A DNA stretch of 33,953 nucleotides from a virus. A program made the translations under genes and the position numbers. Where the stretch lies: IMG/VR virus record IMGVR_UViG_3300032268_000444, positions 1-33,953 of that record; one strand, 5' to 3'. A model generated the notes under the pieces. It ran no database searches. It had not been told where the DNA came from and saw nothing but the letters and a program-made list of their open reading frames with translations. Positions 6,593 through 13,395 of this stretch are shown here, in pieces. The stretch's first letter is position 1. Each line of letters opens with the position of its first letter.

Positions 6593-7738
6593 ATGAAACA
6601 GATCTGGCCTGATTATTCTTATTCGCCCACCACTAACGTCCTTACGCTCACCGGGCTAAACATCGATCGCGACCAGCTCTTGCTTGTAACCGCAGCGGAT
6701 CGCGGGCGGATTATGTATAACTTTGCCGATAGCTCGGTCACCGCTTCCGCCTTTACCTCTGGGGCAAATACCGCACTCACCCTAGTTGCAACAACGGCCG
6801 GGCTAACGACCACGGCCGCCTTAGTCATCTATTACGACGATCAGGTGGCCAGCAATTCAGTAACTGGCACTGTTGAGTTAGGCCCAACATCTCTTAACGC
6901 GCTAGAATCGATCACCGTTACCATGGGGCAGGTGACCGTCACTGGCGGCCTGACTGACGTGCAGCTGCGAGCCAGTGCAGTTACCGTTGGCGGGACGGTG
7001 ACAGTTGGAAACAGCTTAAACATCAACTCGCTGCCCGACATTTCTGGCACGGTCCATATTACAGCCCTGCCTTATGGCACAAATAGCATCGGTTCTGTGA
7101 CGGTTGGAGGAGGTTTTATTTCCCTAACGACTGGAACTAGTCGAATCGGAGTAGTTACGGTTGGAAATTCAGTCACTATCGGAGCTGGGACAGTCACCAT
7201 CGGAGCAGGGACAGCACAGATCGGAAGCGTCACGGCTTCCATTAGCGGGACTGTTCCCATATCCATTTCATCAGTTACTGTTGGCAACTCCATAACCATT
7301 TCCTCTCTCCCCGCACTTGTGGCTGGCACAGCTCAAATTGGCTCAGTCACCGCATCTATCAGCGGAACTGTTCCCATCAGCATTTCCTCCGTCACGGTTG
7401 GCAATTCGGTGACCATCGGCTCCCTCCCTGCGATTAGTGGCACGGTTACGGCCAACACCTTCGCCCTGCAAGGCACGGCAGTCACCACCTCTAACTTCAC
7501 TAGCACCACGGCCTCTACGGTGCTGGCTAACTTCAATGCAACAAGGGAAGTTCTAACAATTTTTAATGAGGGAGCTGGCAACCTTCATATTTGTGCAGGG
7601 GCAACTTGCACAACCATCGCCTATCAAGTTCGCCTATCTTCTGGGGATTACTACGAAGTGCCAAATCATCAAACGAGCCTTACGCACTCTGCTGTATTTG
7701 CGACGGCTGGCACGGCACGAATTTGCGAAGTTACCTAG
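6593..7738 (+). CDS. Beta-repeat tail fibre protein, 381 aa
   Basis: The centre (about residues 90-290) is a long series of short beta repeats of the type GSVT, TVGNSVTI, consistent with a trimeric beta-helical shaft. A 39-residue unit occurs twice and is nearly identical in protein. The C-terminal about 90 residues (from ATREVLTIFNEG to ICEVT) form a compact beta domain often found at the end of phage fibre or capsid-decoration proteins. A clear Shine-Dalgarno (AAGGAG, 6579-6584) precedes the start. It is probably a side or terminal fibre that contacts the host. Confidence 0.7.
   Translation: MKQIWPDYSYSPTTNVLTLTGLNIDRDQLLLVTAADRGRIMYNFADSSVTASAFTSGANTALTLVATTAGLTTTAALVIYYDDQVASNSVTGTVELGPTSLNALESITVTMGQVTVTGGLTDVQLRASAVTVGGTVTVGNSLNINSLPDISGTVHITALPYGTNSIGSVTVGGGFISLTTGTSRIGVVTVGNSVTIGAGTVTIGAGTAQIGSVTASISGTVPISISSVTVGNSITISSLPALVAGTAQIGSVTASISGTVPISISSVTVGNSVTIGSLPAISGTVTANTFALQGTAVTTSNFTSTTASTVLANFNATREVLTIFNEGAGNLHICAGATCTTIAYQVRLSSGDYYEVPNHQTSLTHSAVFATAGTARICEVT
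7211..7408 (+). repeat. 39-codon duplicated unit within the fibre gene
   Basis: Codons from 7211 and from 7328 encode the same 27 residues (TAQIGSVTASISG then TVPISISSVTVGNS), offset by 117 nt. By direct codon comparison, 18 of the 27 codons differ synonymously. The repeat is therefore conserved as protein but not as DNA. Confidence 0.9.
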
Positions 7739-7747
7739 GAGTAGGCG

Positions 7748-8545
7748 ATGCCTCTTTATCGCTCAACCTTTAGCGTTTTCATTCCTACTGCCGATGCCGA
7801 TGCCGCCTCATACATATCCAGGGTTGGCATCACAGATTTGCAGGGGCAGATAGACATTCACAATTTTGTAAAAGAACTAAAAAACCTTGGACTCTATACG
7901 CTATTAACTTCGATCTATCTATGTCGTTCTCGCCACAACAAAGGAAGCGGCACAACTTTATTTGATTTGAAAAACGCCTACGACCTTACCGCTGTTGGTT
8001 CACCTACTTGGTCTGATCTTGGTACTTTTTATGCTAGTGCTGGAAATGATTACCACGGCTCTGCTTCAATCACGCAAGCTGTAGCGGCATCTATTCTTCA
8101 AATTGGCTGTTGTGCTAGAACAAGAATAATCTCAAACAATCAACGAGTAATGGCTTATGACGGTGGGGCGAGTAGCGATAATTATTTTCAAATAAATTTG
8201 GACAACAATGCAAACTCTCAATTCTATGTATTTTACACTAGAAACTCGACTACATATTTTCCGACATCTGGAACTTCTACAAACAGAAATTCGGCTTATC
8301 AATCCTTGCAAACCTCTATGGGGGCAACTGTTCACAGGCAGATGATTAACGGGCAGCTGGTTTCAATCACCCTCGCTACTTCAAAAAATCCTACTGGTAC
8401 GCAAACATTCAAACTTGGCTCATCAGCAACATTTCAAGGGTATATAGGCTACGCAAATTTCGGCACTCAAGAATTAACACTCCAACAATTATCCGATTTA
8501 GAAATGTGCTACAACAATTACATCATGACTGGGTTGATGAGATAA
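7748..8545 (+). CDS. Lectin-like (concanavalin A-fold) tail protein, 265 aa
   Basis: The arrangement is that of LamG/ConA-like modules in phage tail proteins: a short N-terminal adapter (about residues 1-50), NKGSGTTLFDLKN (about 64-76), a beta-rich central region and an end with LGSSATFQGYIGYANFGTQE followed by a helix (LTLQQLSDLEMCYNNYI). Such domains usually bind host surface carbohydrate. An AGGAG (7737-7741) just before the start serves as ribosome binding site. The stop overlaps the next start by 1 nt. The carbohydrate-binding role is inferred. Confidence 0.65.
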   Translation: MPLYRSTFSVFIPTADADAASYISRVGITDLQGQIDIHNFVKELKNLGLYTLLTSIYLCRSRHNKGSGTTLFDLKNAYDLTAVGSPTWSDLGTFYASAGNDYHGSASITQAVAASILQIGCCARTRIISNNQRVMAYDGGASSDNYFQINLDNNANSQFYVFYTRNSTTYFPTSGTSTNRNSAYQSLQTSMGATVHRQMINGQLVSITLATSKNPTGTQTFKLGSSATFQGYIGYANFGTQELTLQQLSDLEMCYNNYIMTGLMR

Positions 8546-8667
8546 TGCCCCTCCTACTCATCACCCTCTTGCTCTGCTCCTGCTCGCCAAAGAAGCACAC
8601 GGAGAACAACGCCCTCCCAGATTACGGGGAGATGGGGGCTGCGGCCGACGCAGGCCAGGTGAAATGA
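8545..8667 (+). CDS. Small lipoprotein, 40 aa
   Basis: The start overlaps the previous stop (TAATG). Residues 2-10 are strongly hydrophobic and are followed by a lipobox L-C-S-C with Cys13 as the lipidated residue. The mature part is about 28 aa and polar. The same LCSC lipobox occurs in the spanin-like lipoprotein at 9400-9648. Possible roles are outer-membrane spanin component or superinfection-exclusion lipoprotein; the sequence does not decide. Its presence supports a host with lipoprotein processing. Confidence 0.6.
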   Translation: MPLLLITLLLCSCSPKKHTENNALPDYGEMGAAADAGQVK

Positions 8668-8823
8668 ATGACTGCGCCCGACGATCGCAACACGCCCGGC
8701 TGGCGTGAGTTTACTGCCAGCCTGCGCTGGCTTGAGGCCGAGGGATACATCGAAATGTTTTACAATGAAAAGGGCGAGGAGATGGTTCGGATCGCGGAAG
8801 GCGCAGAAACGGCCACCCTATGA
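8668..8823 (+). CDS. Hypothetical small acidic protein, 51 aa
   Basis: The start codon directly abuts the previous stop and the end overlaps the next start as ATGA (8820-8823), a strong coding sign in this genome. The protein is predicted mostly helical with many Glu residues and WREF and LRWLEAEG segments, recalling a small winged-helix fragment. No membrane segment is seen. Function unknown. Confidence 0.6.
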   Translation: MTAPDDRNTPGWREFTASLRWLEAEGYIEMFYNEKGEEMVRIAEGAETATL

Positions 8824-9080
8824 GCACCGACCAAGTCGCCGAACTTTCGGAACGGTTGAGCCTAGTGCGTGAAAGCATTGCAAGAATCGAAACCCGCCAA
8901 TCGGTAATTTTAGATTTACTAGAACGCTCGCAGGCCAGCCTGGGCGAGTATCACGGCCGTCTAACCAACATGGAACGCGACGCTCACACGATTAAGACGA
9001 AGCTGTGGCTAGTGGCTTTAGTGTCCGGGGCAGTAGTCAGCACCGCCTGGGAATTGATTAAGCGTCGTTTCAGCCTTTGA
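8820..9080 (+). CDS. XhlA-like holin-associated membrane protein, 86 aa
   Basis: Residues about 5-60 form an amphipathic coiled coil rich in Glu, Arg and Leu. They are followed by IKTKLWLVALVSGAVVSTAW, one membrane segment, and a short basic tail (KRRF). This is the organisation of XhlA/haemolysin-type proteins encoded beside holins, and its place at the head of the lysis genes agrees. It overlaps the preceding gene by 4 nt. A direct holin role is possible. Confidence 0.65.
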   Translation: MSTDQVAELSERLSLVRESIARIETRQSVILDLLERSQASLGEYHGRLTNMERDAHTIKTKLWLVALVSGAVVSTAWELIKRRFSL

Positions 9081-9095
9081 CACCCCGCTAGGGGC

Positions 9096-9260
9096 ATGGA
9101 AATCATCAATAATATACTAACCAACTGGCAGTCCTATCTTGGCGCCTTGTCGGCCGTGCTGGTCGCCGCCATCGCGGTCGCCTCTCTTATCCCCGGCGAC
9201 CAGCCTGAGAAAGCCTTGCAGGCTGTGGTGGACGTGATTTCACGATTCTCGCGAAAATAG
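9096..9260 (+). CDS. Holin-like small membrane protein, 54 aa
   Basis: A single hydrophobic segment spans about residues 15-33 (LGALSAVLVAAIAVASLIPG). It is followed by an amphipathic helix ending in a basic motif (SRFSRK). The size, one membrane segment, charged C-terminus and position between the XhlA-like gene and the endolysin fit a class III-type holin or holin partner. A TTGACAC motif lies 19 nt before the start. Function is inferred from context. Confidence 0.6.
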   Translation: MEIINNILTNWQSYLGALSAVLVAAIAVASLIPGDQPEKALQAVVDVISRFSRK

Positions 9261-9266
9261 TCGCAA

Positions 9267-9437
9267 ATGATCGCCGGCATACTAACGGCGCTGGGCGGGA
9301 TAATCGGGATCGTGCTCTGGTTCTTAAAACGTAAAACACCGCTTCAGCGCAACTTTGAAGCAATCGAAAAAGAACGCCGCAACAGGCAAAGAGACATCAA
9401 TGACTGGTGGACGAAACGCCCTCCTACTGATTCTTAG
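9267..9437 (+). CDS. Candidate inner-membrane spanin (Rz-like), 56 aa
   Basis: One N-terminal membrane segment (about residues 2-20) is followed by KRK and a charged helical stretch rich in Arg, Glu and Asn up to the stop. The lipoprotein gene at 9400 starts inside it in another frame, the overlapped arrangement typical of Rz/Rz1 pairs. At 56 aa it is far shorter than classical Rz (about 150 aa), so a short i-spanin or an accessory membrane protein are both possible. Confidence 0.5.
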   Translation: MIAGILTALGGIIGIVLWFLKRKTPLQRNFEAIEKERRNRQRDINDWWTKRPPTDS

Positions 9438-9648
9438 CCTTGCGCTGTGCTCTTGTGCGACCACGTCCCAAACGCAAGACGGCCCGCCGCCAAGCCCGGA
9501 CAGCATCTCGTATTTTATCTACGCCTGGGACAAAGCCGAACGCACCAATCCCCCATGCCCACAGGCTTATCGAGACTTGTTTGCGGAATCGCTCAAAGCG
9601 CTTTCTGATAGCCTGGCAGAAACTCAACGCGAGCGAGCCAGGCAGTGA
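9400..9648 (+). CDS. Candidate outer-membrane spanin lipoprotein (Rz1-like), 82 aa
   Basis: The start was chosen at ATG 9400, because the longer open frame from 9355 lies inside the upstream gene and would place a basic region before the signal. From 9400 the protein opens MTGGRNA, then a hydrophobic core and lipobox L-C-S-C with Cys19 as the lipidation site. The mature part has a Pro-rich stretch (DGPPPSPDS) and a C-terminal helix. Proline-rich short lipoproteins next to the endolysin are typical o-spanins. Overlap with 9267-9437 supports a spanin pair. The stop overlaps the endolysin start (GTGA). Confidence 0.6.
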   Translation: MTGGRNALLLILSLALCSCATTSQTQDGPPPSPDSISYFIYAWDKAERTNPPCPQAYRDLFAESLKALSDSLAETQRERARQ

Positions 9649-10163
9649 CCAGCCTCAGTGAGGCAAGCTCCCGCACCTTGCGGGCGATTGATTCCCTAGA
9701 CGCCAGCTTTCAAAAGCAGGTCAGGGGATGGGTGAATGAGATGGTCACAAGCCGGATCGAGCCGCTGATCTACTGCGGCCGTCGCACCATGGAGGAGCAG
9801 GCTGCGCTCTATGCGAAGGGCAGGACGACTAGCGGCCGGATCGTGACTAAGGCCAAGCCAGGCGAAAGCTATCACAACTATGGCCTCGCGTTCGATTGGG
9901 TGCCGTTAAAACAGTCAGGCAAAAACGCGGATCTGTGGATCGCAGACTGGGACAACGAGACAGCTTTCCGACTTGGCGAGCACGTGGGTATTTCATTCCG
10001 TTTGGCTGGCATTAGCTGGGAAACAGGCCACTTGCAAAGCAGTGACTACAAGAGCTGGCGTGACATTCCACGCGGGGGTGTGGAACAAGTGCAGGTCAAA
10101 GACATCCGCAAAAAGAGCAAGGCGACCAGCCTAGTTAGCAGTCGCCCGTGGAGTTCACGGTGA
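9645..10163 (+). CDS. Endolysin, M15-family peptidoglycan peptidase (VanY/L-Ala-D-Glu type), 172 aa
   Basis: The M15 zinc-site pattern is visible: His77 and Asp84 in HNYGLAFDW, and His129 in ETGHLQS. It presumably cleaves peptide stems of peptidoglycan to release progeny. There is no signal peptide, so it needs the holin-like proteins encoded just upstream. The start is GTG in a 4-nt GTGA overlap with the lipoprotein gene. The C-terminal about 25 residues are basic (KDIRKKSKATS). The length is typical of single-domain M15 lysins. Confidence 0.8.
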   Translation: MTSLSEASSRTLRAIDSLDASFQKQVRGWVNEMVTSRIEPLIYCGRRTMEEQAALYAKGRTTSGRIVTKAKPGESYHNYGLAFDWVPLKQSGKNADLWIADWDNETAFRLGEHVGISFRLAGISWETGHLQSSDYKSWRDIPRGGVEQVQVKDIRKKSKATSLVSSRPWSSR

Positions 10164-10474
10164 CGCCCGAGCACGAGAAGCATCTGGCGGGTATCATACG
10201 TGATTTAAGCAAGGATATAGACGCCAAGTATCGCAAAGGGCAAGAGGAGCACGGTGGAGCGCTTTGGCGTAGACCTGTGTGGAAAGATGCCTGGATGGAG
10301 GTTCTGGATCTTTGCACGTATGTACACACGTTAAAAATGCAGCTCTCCGTGATAGCCGAGATTGCGCTAATCGGAGCGAGCGATGAGAGCGTGGTGGCCG
10401 CACAATCGCGTGAGAGTTGCCGTCAGATTCTTGCCGTGCTGGAAGGATTCCCGTCGGCGGCAGATAAAAAATGA
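10160..10474 (+). CDS. MazG-like / nucleotide pyrophosphohydrolase-like protein, 104 aa
   Basis: KYRKGQEEHGG is followed by a helix with EVLDLCTYVHTLK, a pattern seen in short phage proteins of the all-alpha MazG/dUTPase-like group. These hydrolyse nucleotides or the alarmone ppGpp. The Glu/Asp metal ligands would be E in QEEHG and E..D in EVLDL. GTG 10160 was chosen because it gives the GTGA overlap and a GGAG lies 6 nt upstream; GTG 10148 is an alternative. The assignment is moderate. Confidence 0.5.
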   Translation: MTPEHEKHLAGIIRDLSKDIDAKYRKGQEEHGGALWRRPVWKDAWMEVLDLCTYVHTLKMQLSVIAEIALIGASDESVVAAQSRESCRQILAVLEGFPSAADKK

Positions 10475-11214
10475 AAGTCATCCGCAAGTGGAAGCGTTGG
10501 CTGGCCGTATCGTGCAGCCACGGACACTTGGCGAACTTGGCCGCCTGCAAGGCTGCTTTAGAGATGAAGCGGAGGTGGCAGCCAGATATGACGCTACACC
10601 TTGGCGATTTTGTCGATCTGTCTGGGCTAATGGGTAGCGCAAGAAAAGATCCAGATTCTCCCGAGCGCACCGCATCAATCCGCGAGGACTTCGACGCTGG
10701 CCTTAATTTCGTTCGAGAACTTGCGCCACGCTACATCTTTGAGGGAAACCATGAGCACCGCCTAACGGCTTTACAATACTCGCCAAGCGCGATTGTGGCT
10801 CACTGTTGCACGTCTGCTAAGTCGGAGATCTACAATATGTGCAAGGATCTAAAGGCGCAGTATGTCTCTTATGATATAGAGAAAGGCTGGCGGGATCTTG
10901 GCGGGACGGCATTCGGCCACGGGTTTATGTTTTCAGAATCAGCCGTGCGCGACCACGTAGAGATGGTCAGAAAGCCTATCGTCATGGGCCATTTGCACCG
11001 GGTGGATAGGATCGCAGGCCGTAGCATTGGCGCACCCGTGGGCTGGTCGATCGGTTGCCTAGCCGATATTCCGAGCATGCACTACGCCCGTCGCCAGCGA
11101 TCCGTTACCAGATGGCAGCACGGGGTGGCGTGGGGCGAGTACGTAGAAGGCGGGCAGGGATGCACGGTGAACGTTCTATCGCCCGTGGGAGGGGTATGGC
11201 GTTACCCAGTGTAA
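10471..11214 (+). CDS. Metallophosphoesterase (calcineurin-like), 247 aa
   Basis: The metallophosphoesterase motifs run in order: SCSHGH (14-19), LGDFVD (44-49), GNHEHR (92-97), a His in FGHGF (near 149) and GHLHR (173-177). The first motif normally reads D-x-H; here Cys15 stands in place of the metal-binding Asp, which may alter metal use. The substrate cannot be inferred, with phosphodiesters, nucleotides and DNA ends all possible. It overlaps the MazG-like gene by 4 nt, fitting a nucleotide-metabolism role early in infection. Confidence 0.75.
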   Translation: MKVIRKWKRWLAVSCSHGHLANLAACKAALEMKRRWQPDMTLHLGDFVDLSGLMGSARKDPDSPERTASIREDFDAGLNFVRELAPRYIFEGNHEHRLTALQYSPSAIVAHCCTSAKSEIYNMCKDLKAQYVSYDIEKGWRDLGGTAFGHGFMFSESAVRDHVEMVRKPIVMGHLHRVDRIAGRSIGAPVGWSIGCLADIPSMHYARRQRSVTRWQHGVAWGEYVEGGQGCTVNVLSPVGGVWRYPV

Positions 11215-11495
11215 AGTCAGATTGGGCGACTGTCCTAACGGAGTATGTCGCTGGGTATCGGCAGGAGGTAGTACCCGATGGCTGGCTAACTAAAAACCAG
11301 ATCGCCGAGCTTTGGGGCAAGTCGGCAAATTACGCAAACAAGCTTTTAGCTCATTTAGTTAAAGACGGCAGGGCCGAAAGAAAAAGTTATGTAATCCGAT
11401 TGCCTCACGTTGATTCAAGCGGGAAAAAGTTTCTAGGCCATTGCCGCAAGGTGCCGCATTACCGCCTTATTTCAGGCAAATCGCCCAAATCCTAG
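11196..11495 (+). CDS. Winged-helix DNA-binding protein, 99 aa
   Basis: The open frame extends upstream into the phosphoesterase gene, but ATG 11196 has a GGGAGG just before it and begins the protein-like composition. Residues about 28-75 (WLTKNQIAELWGKSANYANKLLAHLVKDGRAERK) read as a helix-turn-helix plus wing, with a basic tail. It is probably a small transcription regulator of phage genes. It overlaps the previous gene by 19 nt. Confidence 0.6.
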   Translation: MALPSVKSDWATVLTEYVAGYRQEVVPDGWLTKNQIAELWGKSANYANKLLAHLVKDGRAERKSYVIRLPHVDSSGKKFLGHCRKVPHYRLISGKSPKS

Positions 11496-11610
11496 CAGCC
11501 TTGCGACTGGACGTGCAGGGAAGGCTTTGGCGCCATCGCAAATAAATTTCACAATCGGATGCAGAAAACGCTTGCAGGGTTATTTTCTTTTCGATAATAA
11601 ATCACACAAG
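11496..11610 (+). promoter_or_regulatory. Intergenic segment with a weak promoter candidate
   Basis: This gap of about 115 nt precedes a small gene. It contains an AT-rich stretch with TTGCAG (11572-11577) and GATAAT (11593-11598) at 15-nt spacing, a weak sigma-70-type match. An open frame continues through the gap from 11527 (TTG), so part may be coding. No terminator or repeat is seen. Confidence 0.25.
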
Positions 11611-11829
11611 ATGAAGCCAGCAGTTCCGATAATAGACTTTTCTCAGAGCGGAAACGGGGTGATTCTAGATCAAGTCGTCAACCCATTAACTGAGCCTAAA
11701 AAGGCTCATTACCAACAACTAAATTTAAATTCTCGGGGCGGATACGATTTAACGCCCGAAGCGTTCGTTTATCACCCTAACCCCGCCGTGTGCCGTATGT
11801 GGCACGCCCAGCACGAGGCCAGCAAATGA
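11611..11829 (+). CDS. Hypothetical protein, 72 aa
   Basis: ATG 11611 was chosen over a TTG 84 nt upstream. The protein lacks membrane segments and Cys-rich motifs other than one Cys near the end (AVCRMWHAQHEA). It contains PKKAHYQQLNLNSRGGYD. The stop overlaps the next start by 4 nt (ATGA), supporting expression. No family recognised. Confidence 0.5.
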   Translation: MKPAVPIIDFSQSGNGVILDQVVNPLTEPKKAHYQQLNLNSRGGYDLTPEAFVYHPNPAVCRMWHAQHEASK

Positions 11830-11978
11830 TTTCGTGGGAAGTTATGCGGGATCTTGCCCAGGTATCGGCCTTAATTCTTGGCTGGCTACTGGCGATTGGT
11901 TGCGGAATTACCGGCCTGACCATTGGCGCCGTGATCTTTTTCTGGGTCGTAGATTTTATCCGCAAGGAGTTTCTGTGA
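11826..11978 (+). CDS. Small membrane protein, 50 aa
   Basis: ATG 11826 sits in an ATGA overlap with the preceding gene. Residues about 12-42 are a nearly unbroken hydrophobic stretch with Gly (LILGWLLAIGCGITGLTIGAVIFFWVV), followed by a basic/acidic end (DFIRKEFL). It is long enough for one membrane span or a short hairpin. Function unknown; it lies outside the lysis block, so a membrane-anchoring or exclusion role is as likely as lysis. Confidence 0.5.
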   Translation: MISWEVMRDLAQVSALILGWLLAIGCGITGLTIGAVIFFWVVDFIRKEFL

Positions 11979-12163
11979 GCGTACGCGACCTAGAACAAGA
12001 GGGCGTATTGCCAGCACCCGCCGCCAGTTACGGTTCTGGCGCTTTGTCGATGACGATGGCGCTGATTGATCTTCAGGCAAAAAACAAGGAACTACGCAAT
12101 CGGCTGGAACGCATTGAGGACATCATTAAGGGGCTAATCGAAAAACAAGGGGCAAGCCTGTGA
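11975..12163 (+). CDS. Small coiled-coil protein, 62 aa
   Basis: The start is GTG 11975, in a GTGA overlap, with AGGAG six bases upstream (11964-11968). The N-terminal 25 residues are Ala/Pro/Ser-rich. Residues about 26-58 form an amphipathic helix (IDLQAKNKELRNRLERIEDI) likely to make a coiled coil. Function unknown. Confidence 0.55.
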   Translation: MSVRDLEQEGVLPAPAASYGSGALSMTMALIDLQAKNKELRNRLERIEDIIKGLIEKQGASL

Positions 12164-12495
12164 GCGCATTGGCAAAAAAATTCGTCGTGCTTTGGACTGT
12201 GGCTGGTGGCCCGGAGCTAGTGGCCGAGCACACCTTTCATCCTACCCGTAAATGGCGTTTCGACTTTGCCTGTAAATCCGCCCGCTGTGCGATCGAGCTG
12301 GACGGTGGTGCATTCCTACCGTTTGGCGGCCGTCACGGTCGGGGGATGGGGATGGTCAAAGATTGCGAGAAGTACCGAGCAGCCGCCGACCTAGGCTGGC
12401 GCATCTGGCGTTTCACAACCAAGTGCCTGACGGCCGAAGCAGTGGCGATTACTGCCAAGTCATTCCGCCTTTCGATGAAGGAGAAAACAAAATGA
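12160..12495 (+). CDS. Vsr/DUF559-like PD-(D/E)XK endonuclease, 111 aa
   Basis: The core reads FHPTRKWRFDFA with Asp35, then AIELDGG with Glu46-x-Asp48, followed by GRHGRGMGMVKDCEKYRAAADLGWRIWRF. This matches the pattern of very-short-patch-repair-like/DUF559 nucleases found singly in phages, with restriction-endonuclease fold. Possible roles are DNA repair, recombination-intermediate cleavage or host DNA degradation. It is translated from GTG in a GTGA overlap. Asp48 in place of the usual Lys deserves note. Confidence 0.65.
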   Translation: MSALAKKFVVLWTVAGGPELVAEHTFHPTRKWRFDFACKSARCAIELDGGAFLPFGGRHGRGMGMVKDCEKYRAAADLGWRIWRFTTKCLTAEAVAITAKSFRLSMKEKTK

Positions 12496-12632
12496 GCGAA
12501 CCAAAGGAACCAACCAAATTTAACAACGAAAAGCCGGACTACGAAACCGAGGCTTACGAGCGCGAGGAACGTGACTCGGATTACGACTTCCATCGCTTCG
12601 CCGATTACTACGGGAACAACCGCCGGGGCTGA
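12492..12632 (+). CDS. Small acidic hypothetical protein, 46 aa
   Basis: The ATG is in an ATGA overlap with the nuclease gene. The protein is dominated by Glu, Asp, Tyr and Asn (ETEAYEREERDSDYDFHRFADYYG), predicted disordered or DNA-mimic-like in charge. The small size and strong negative charge recall anti-host-defence DNA mimics, but this is only a charge resemblance. Confidence 0.5.
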   Translation: MSEPKEPTKFNNEKPDYETEAYEREERDSDYDFHRFADYYGNNRRG

Positions 12633-12634
12633 TT

Positions 12635-12850
12635 ATGACCGACCTAACGAAATTCCGCCTAATTGAAAACATTGAAGTCATGGCCTGCCGCAACTCAGCC
12701 GAGCGGGTTGTGAAGGCGCTCAACCGCGGCGAGATCAACCAGGCAAAGCAACTGGCCCGCAAGCACGAGATCGCTTGGCACCTCGCCGACCGTGAGTTCC
12801 AAGACCTTAAGCAACCCCACCGAAACAATGACTTTTGCGATGATGAGTAA
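12635..12850 (+). CDS. Hypothetical helical protein, 71 aa
   Basis: Starts 2 nt after the preceding stop. It is mostly helical, with VVKALNRGEINQAKQLARKHEI suggesting a helical hairpin. No membrane segment or catalytic motif. Function unknown. Confidence 0.5.
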   Translation: MTDLTKFRLIENIEVMACRNSAERVVKALNRGEINQAKQLARKHEIAWHLADREFQDLKQPHRNNDFCDDE

Positions 12851-12907
12851 TCGCAAATCCAAGAAACAAAAACAAAGAAACAATAAACAAGAAAGGGAAA
12901 TCCTAAT
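12851..12907 (+). promoter_or_regulatory. A-rich unstructured leader before the DNA-binding gene
   Basis: The 57-nt gap is almost free of G and T for about 40 nt (runs of AAAC and AAAG) and ends with AAGGGAAATCCTAAT before ATG 12908. Such A-rich leaders are usually unstructured and favour strong translation. GAAATCCTAA (12897-12906) is one of several copies of a motif found next to starts in this genome. Confidence 0.45.
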
Positions 12908-13390
12908 ATGCCAATAGTAGCAAGCAGAGGGGGAACATATACCCCCGCACCCGAAGGGAATCACGACGCAGTGTTCTGCGACGTTGAGGATCTCGGCGTA
13001 GTAGAAACGCAGTATGGAAAAAAGCATCAGATCCGCCTTGTCTGGCAGATCGCTGAGAAGATGGAGGACGGGCGGCCGTTCACCATCGGCCGGCGTTATG
13101 GACTGAGCCTGCATGAGAAAGCAGCTCTGTTCAAAGATCTGAAATCCTACGCCAAAAAGGCGCCACCGCAGAATCTGGATCTGGAAACGCTTATCGGTAA
13201 GCCGTGCCAGATCCTTGTCACACATGCGGAGCGTGATGGCTCAACCTACGCAAACGTGCAGGCGGTACTGCCTGCCGGAGCGAACAAAGTGAAAGTCGAC
13301 AAAGACTTCGTCAGGAAATGCAATCGCCCTGGCGCACCGAAACCAGCCGTCGTGGAACTAGATGCCGACGGAACACCCGTGCCGTTCTGA
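12908..13390 (+). CDS. OB-fold-like single-stranded DNA-binding protein, 160 aa
   Basis: Residues about 10-50 (APEGNHDAVFCDVEDLGVVE, then GKKHQIRLVWQIAE) and the middle KDLKSYAKKAPPQ match a phage replication-associated family (DUF669-like) proposed to bind single-stranded DNA. The C-terminus has a basic stretch, then an acidic tail (ELDADGTPVPF), as in SSB proteins. It sits just before the RecB-like exonuclease, suggesting a recombination/replication partner. The SSB role is inferred from family resemblance and tail shape. Confidence 0.6.
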   Translation: MPIVASRGGTYTPAPEGNHDAVFCDVEDLGVVETQYGKKHQIRLVWQIAEKMEDGRPFTIGRRYGLSLHEKAALFKDLKSYAKKAPPQNLDLETLIGKPCQILVTHAERDGSTYANVQAVLPAGANKVKVDKDFVRKCNRPGAPKPAVVELDADGTPVPF

Positions 13391-13395
13391 GCACT

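Noticed and set aside
9355-9399. Longer start for the spanin-like lipoprotein
   Set aside because: It would put a lysine-rich 15-residue segment before the signal sequence; ATG 9400 gives a standard lipoprotein signal.
11527-11610. TTG-started extension of the 72-aa gene
   Set aside because: The extra 28 residues lack a ribosome binding site and the region looks like a leader; ATG 11611 is simpler, though the extension is not excluded.
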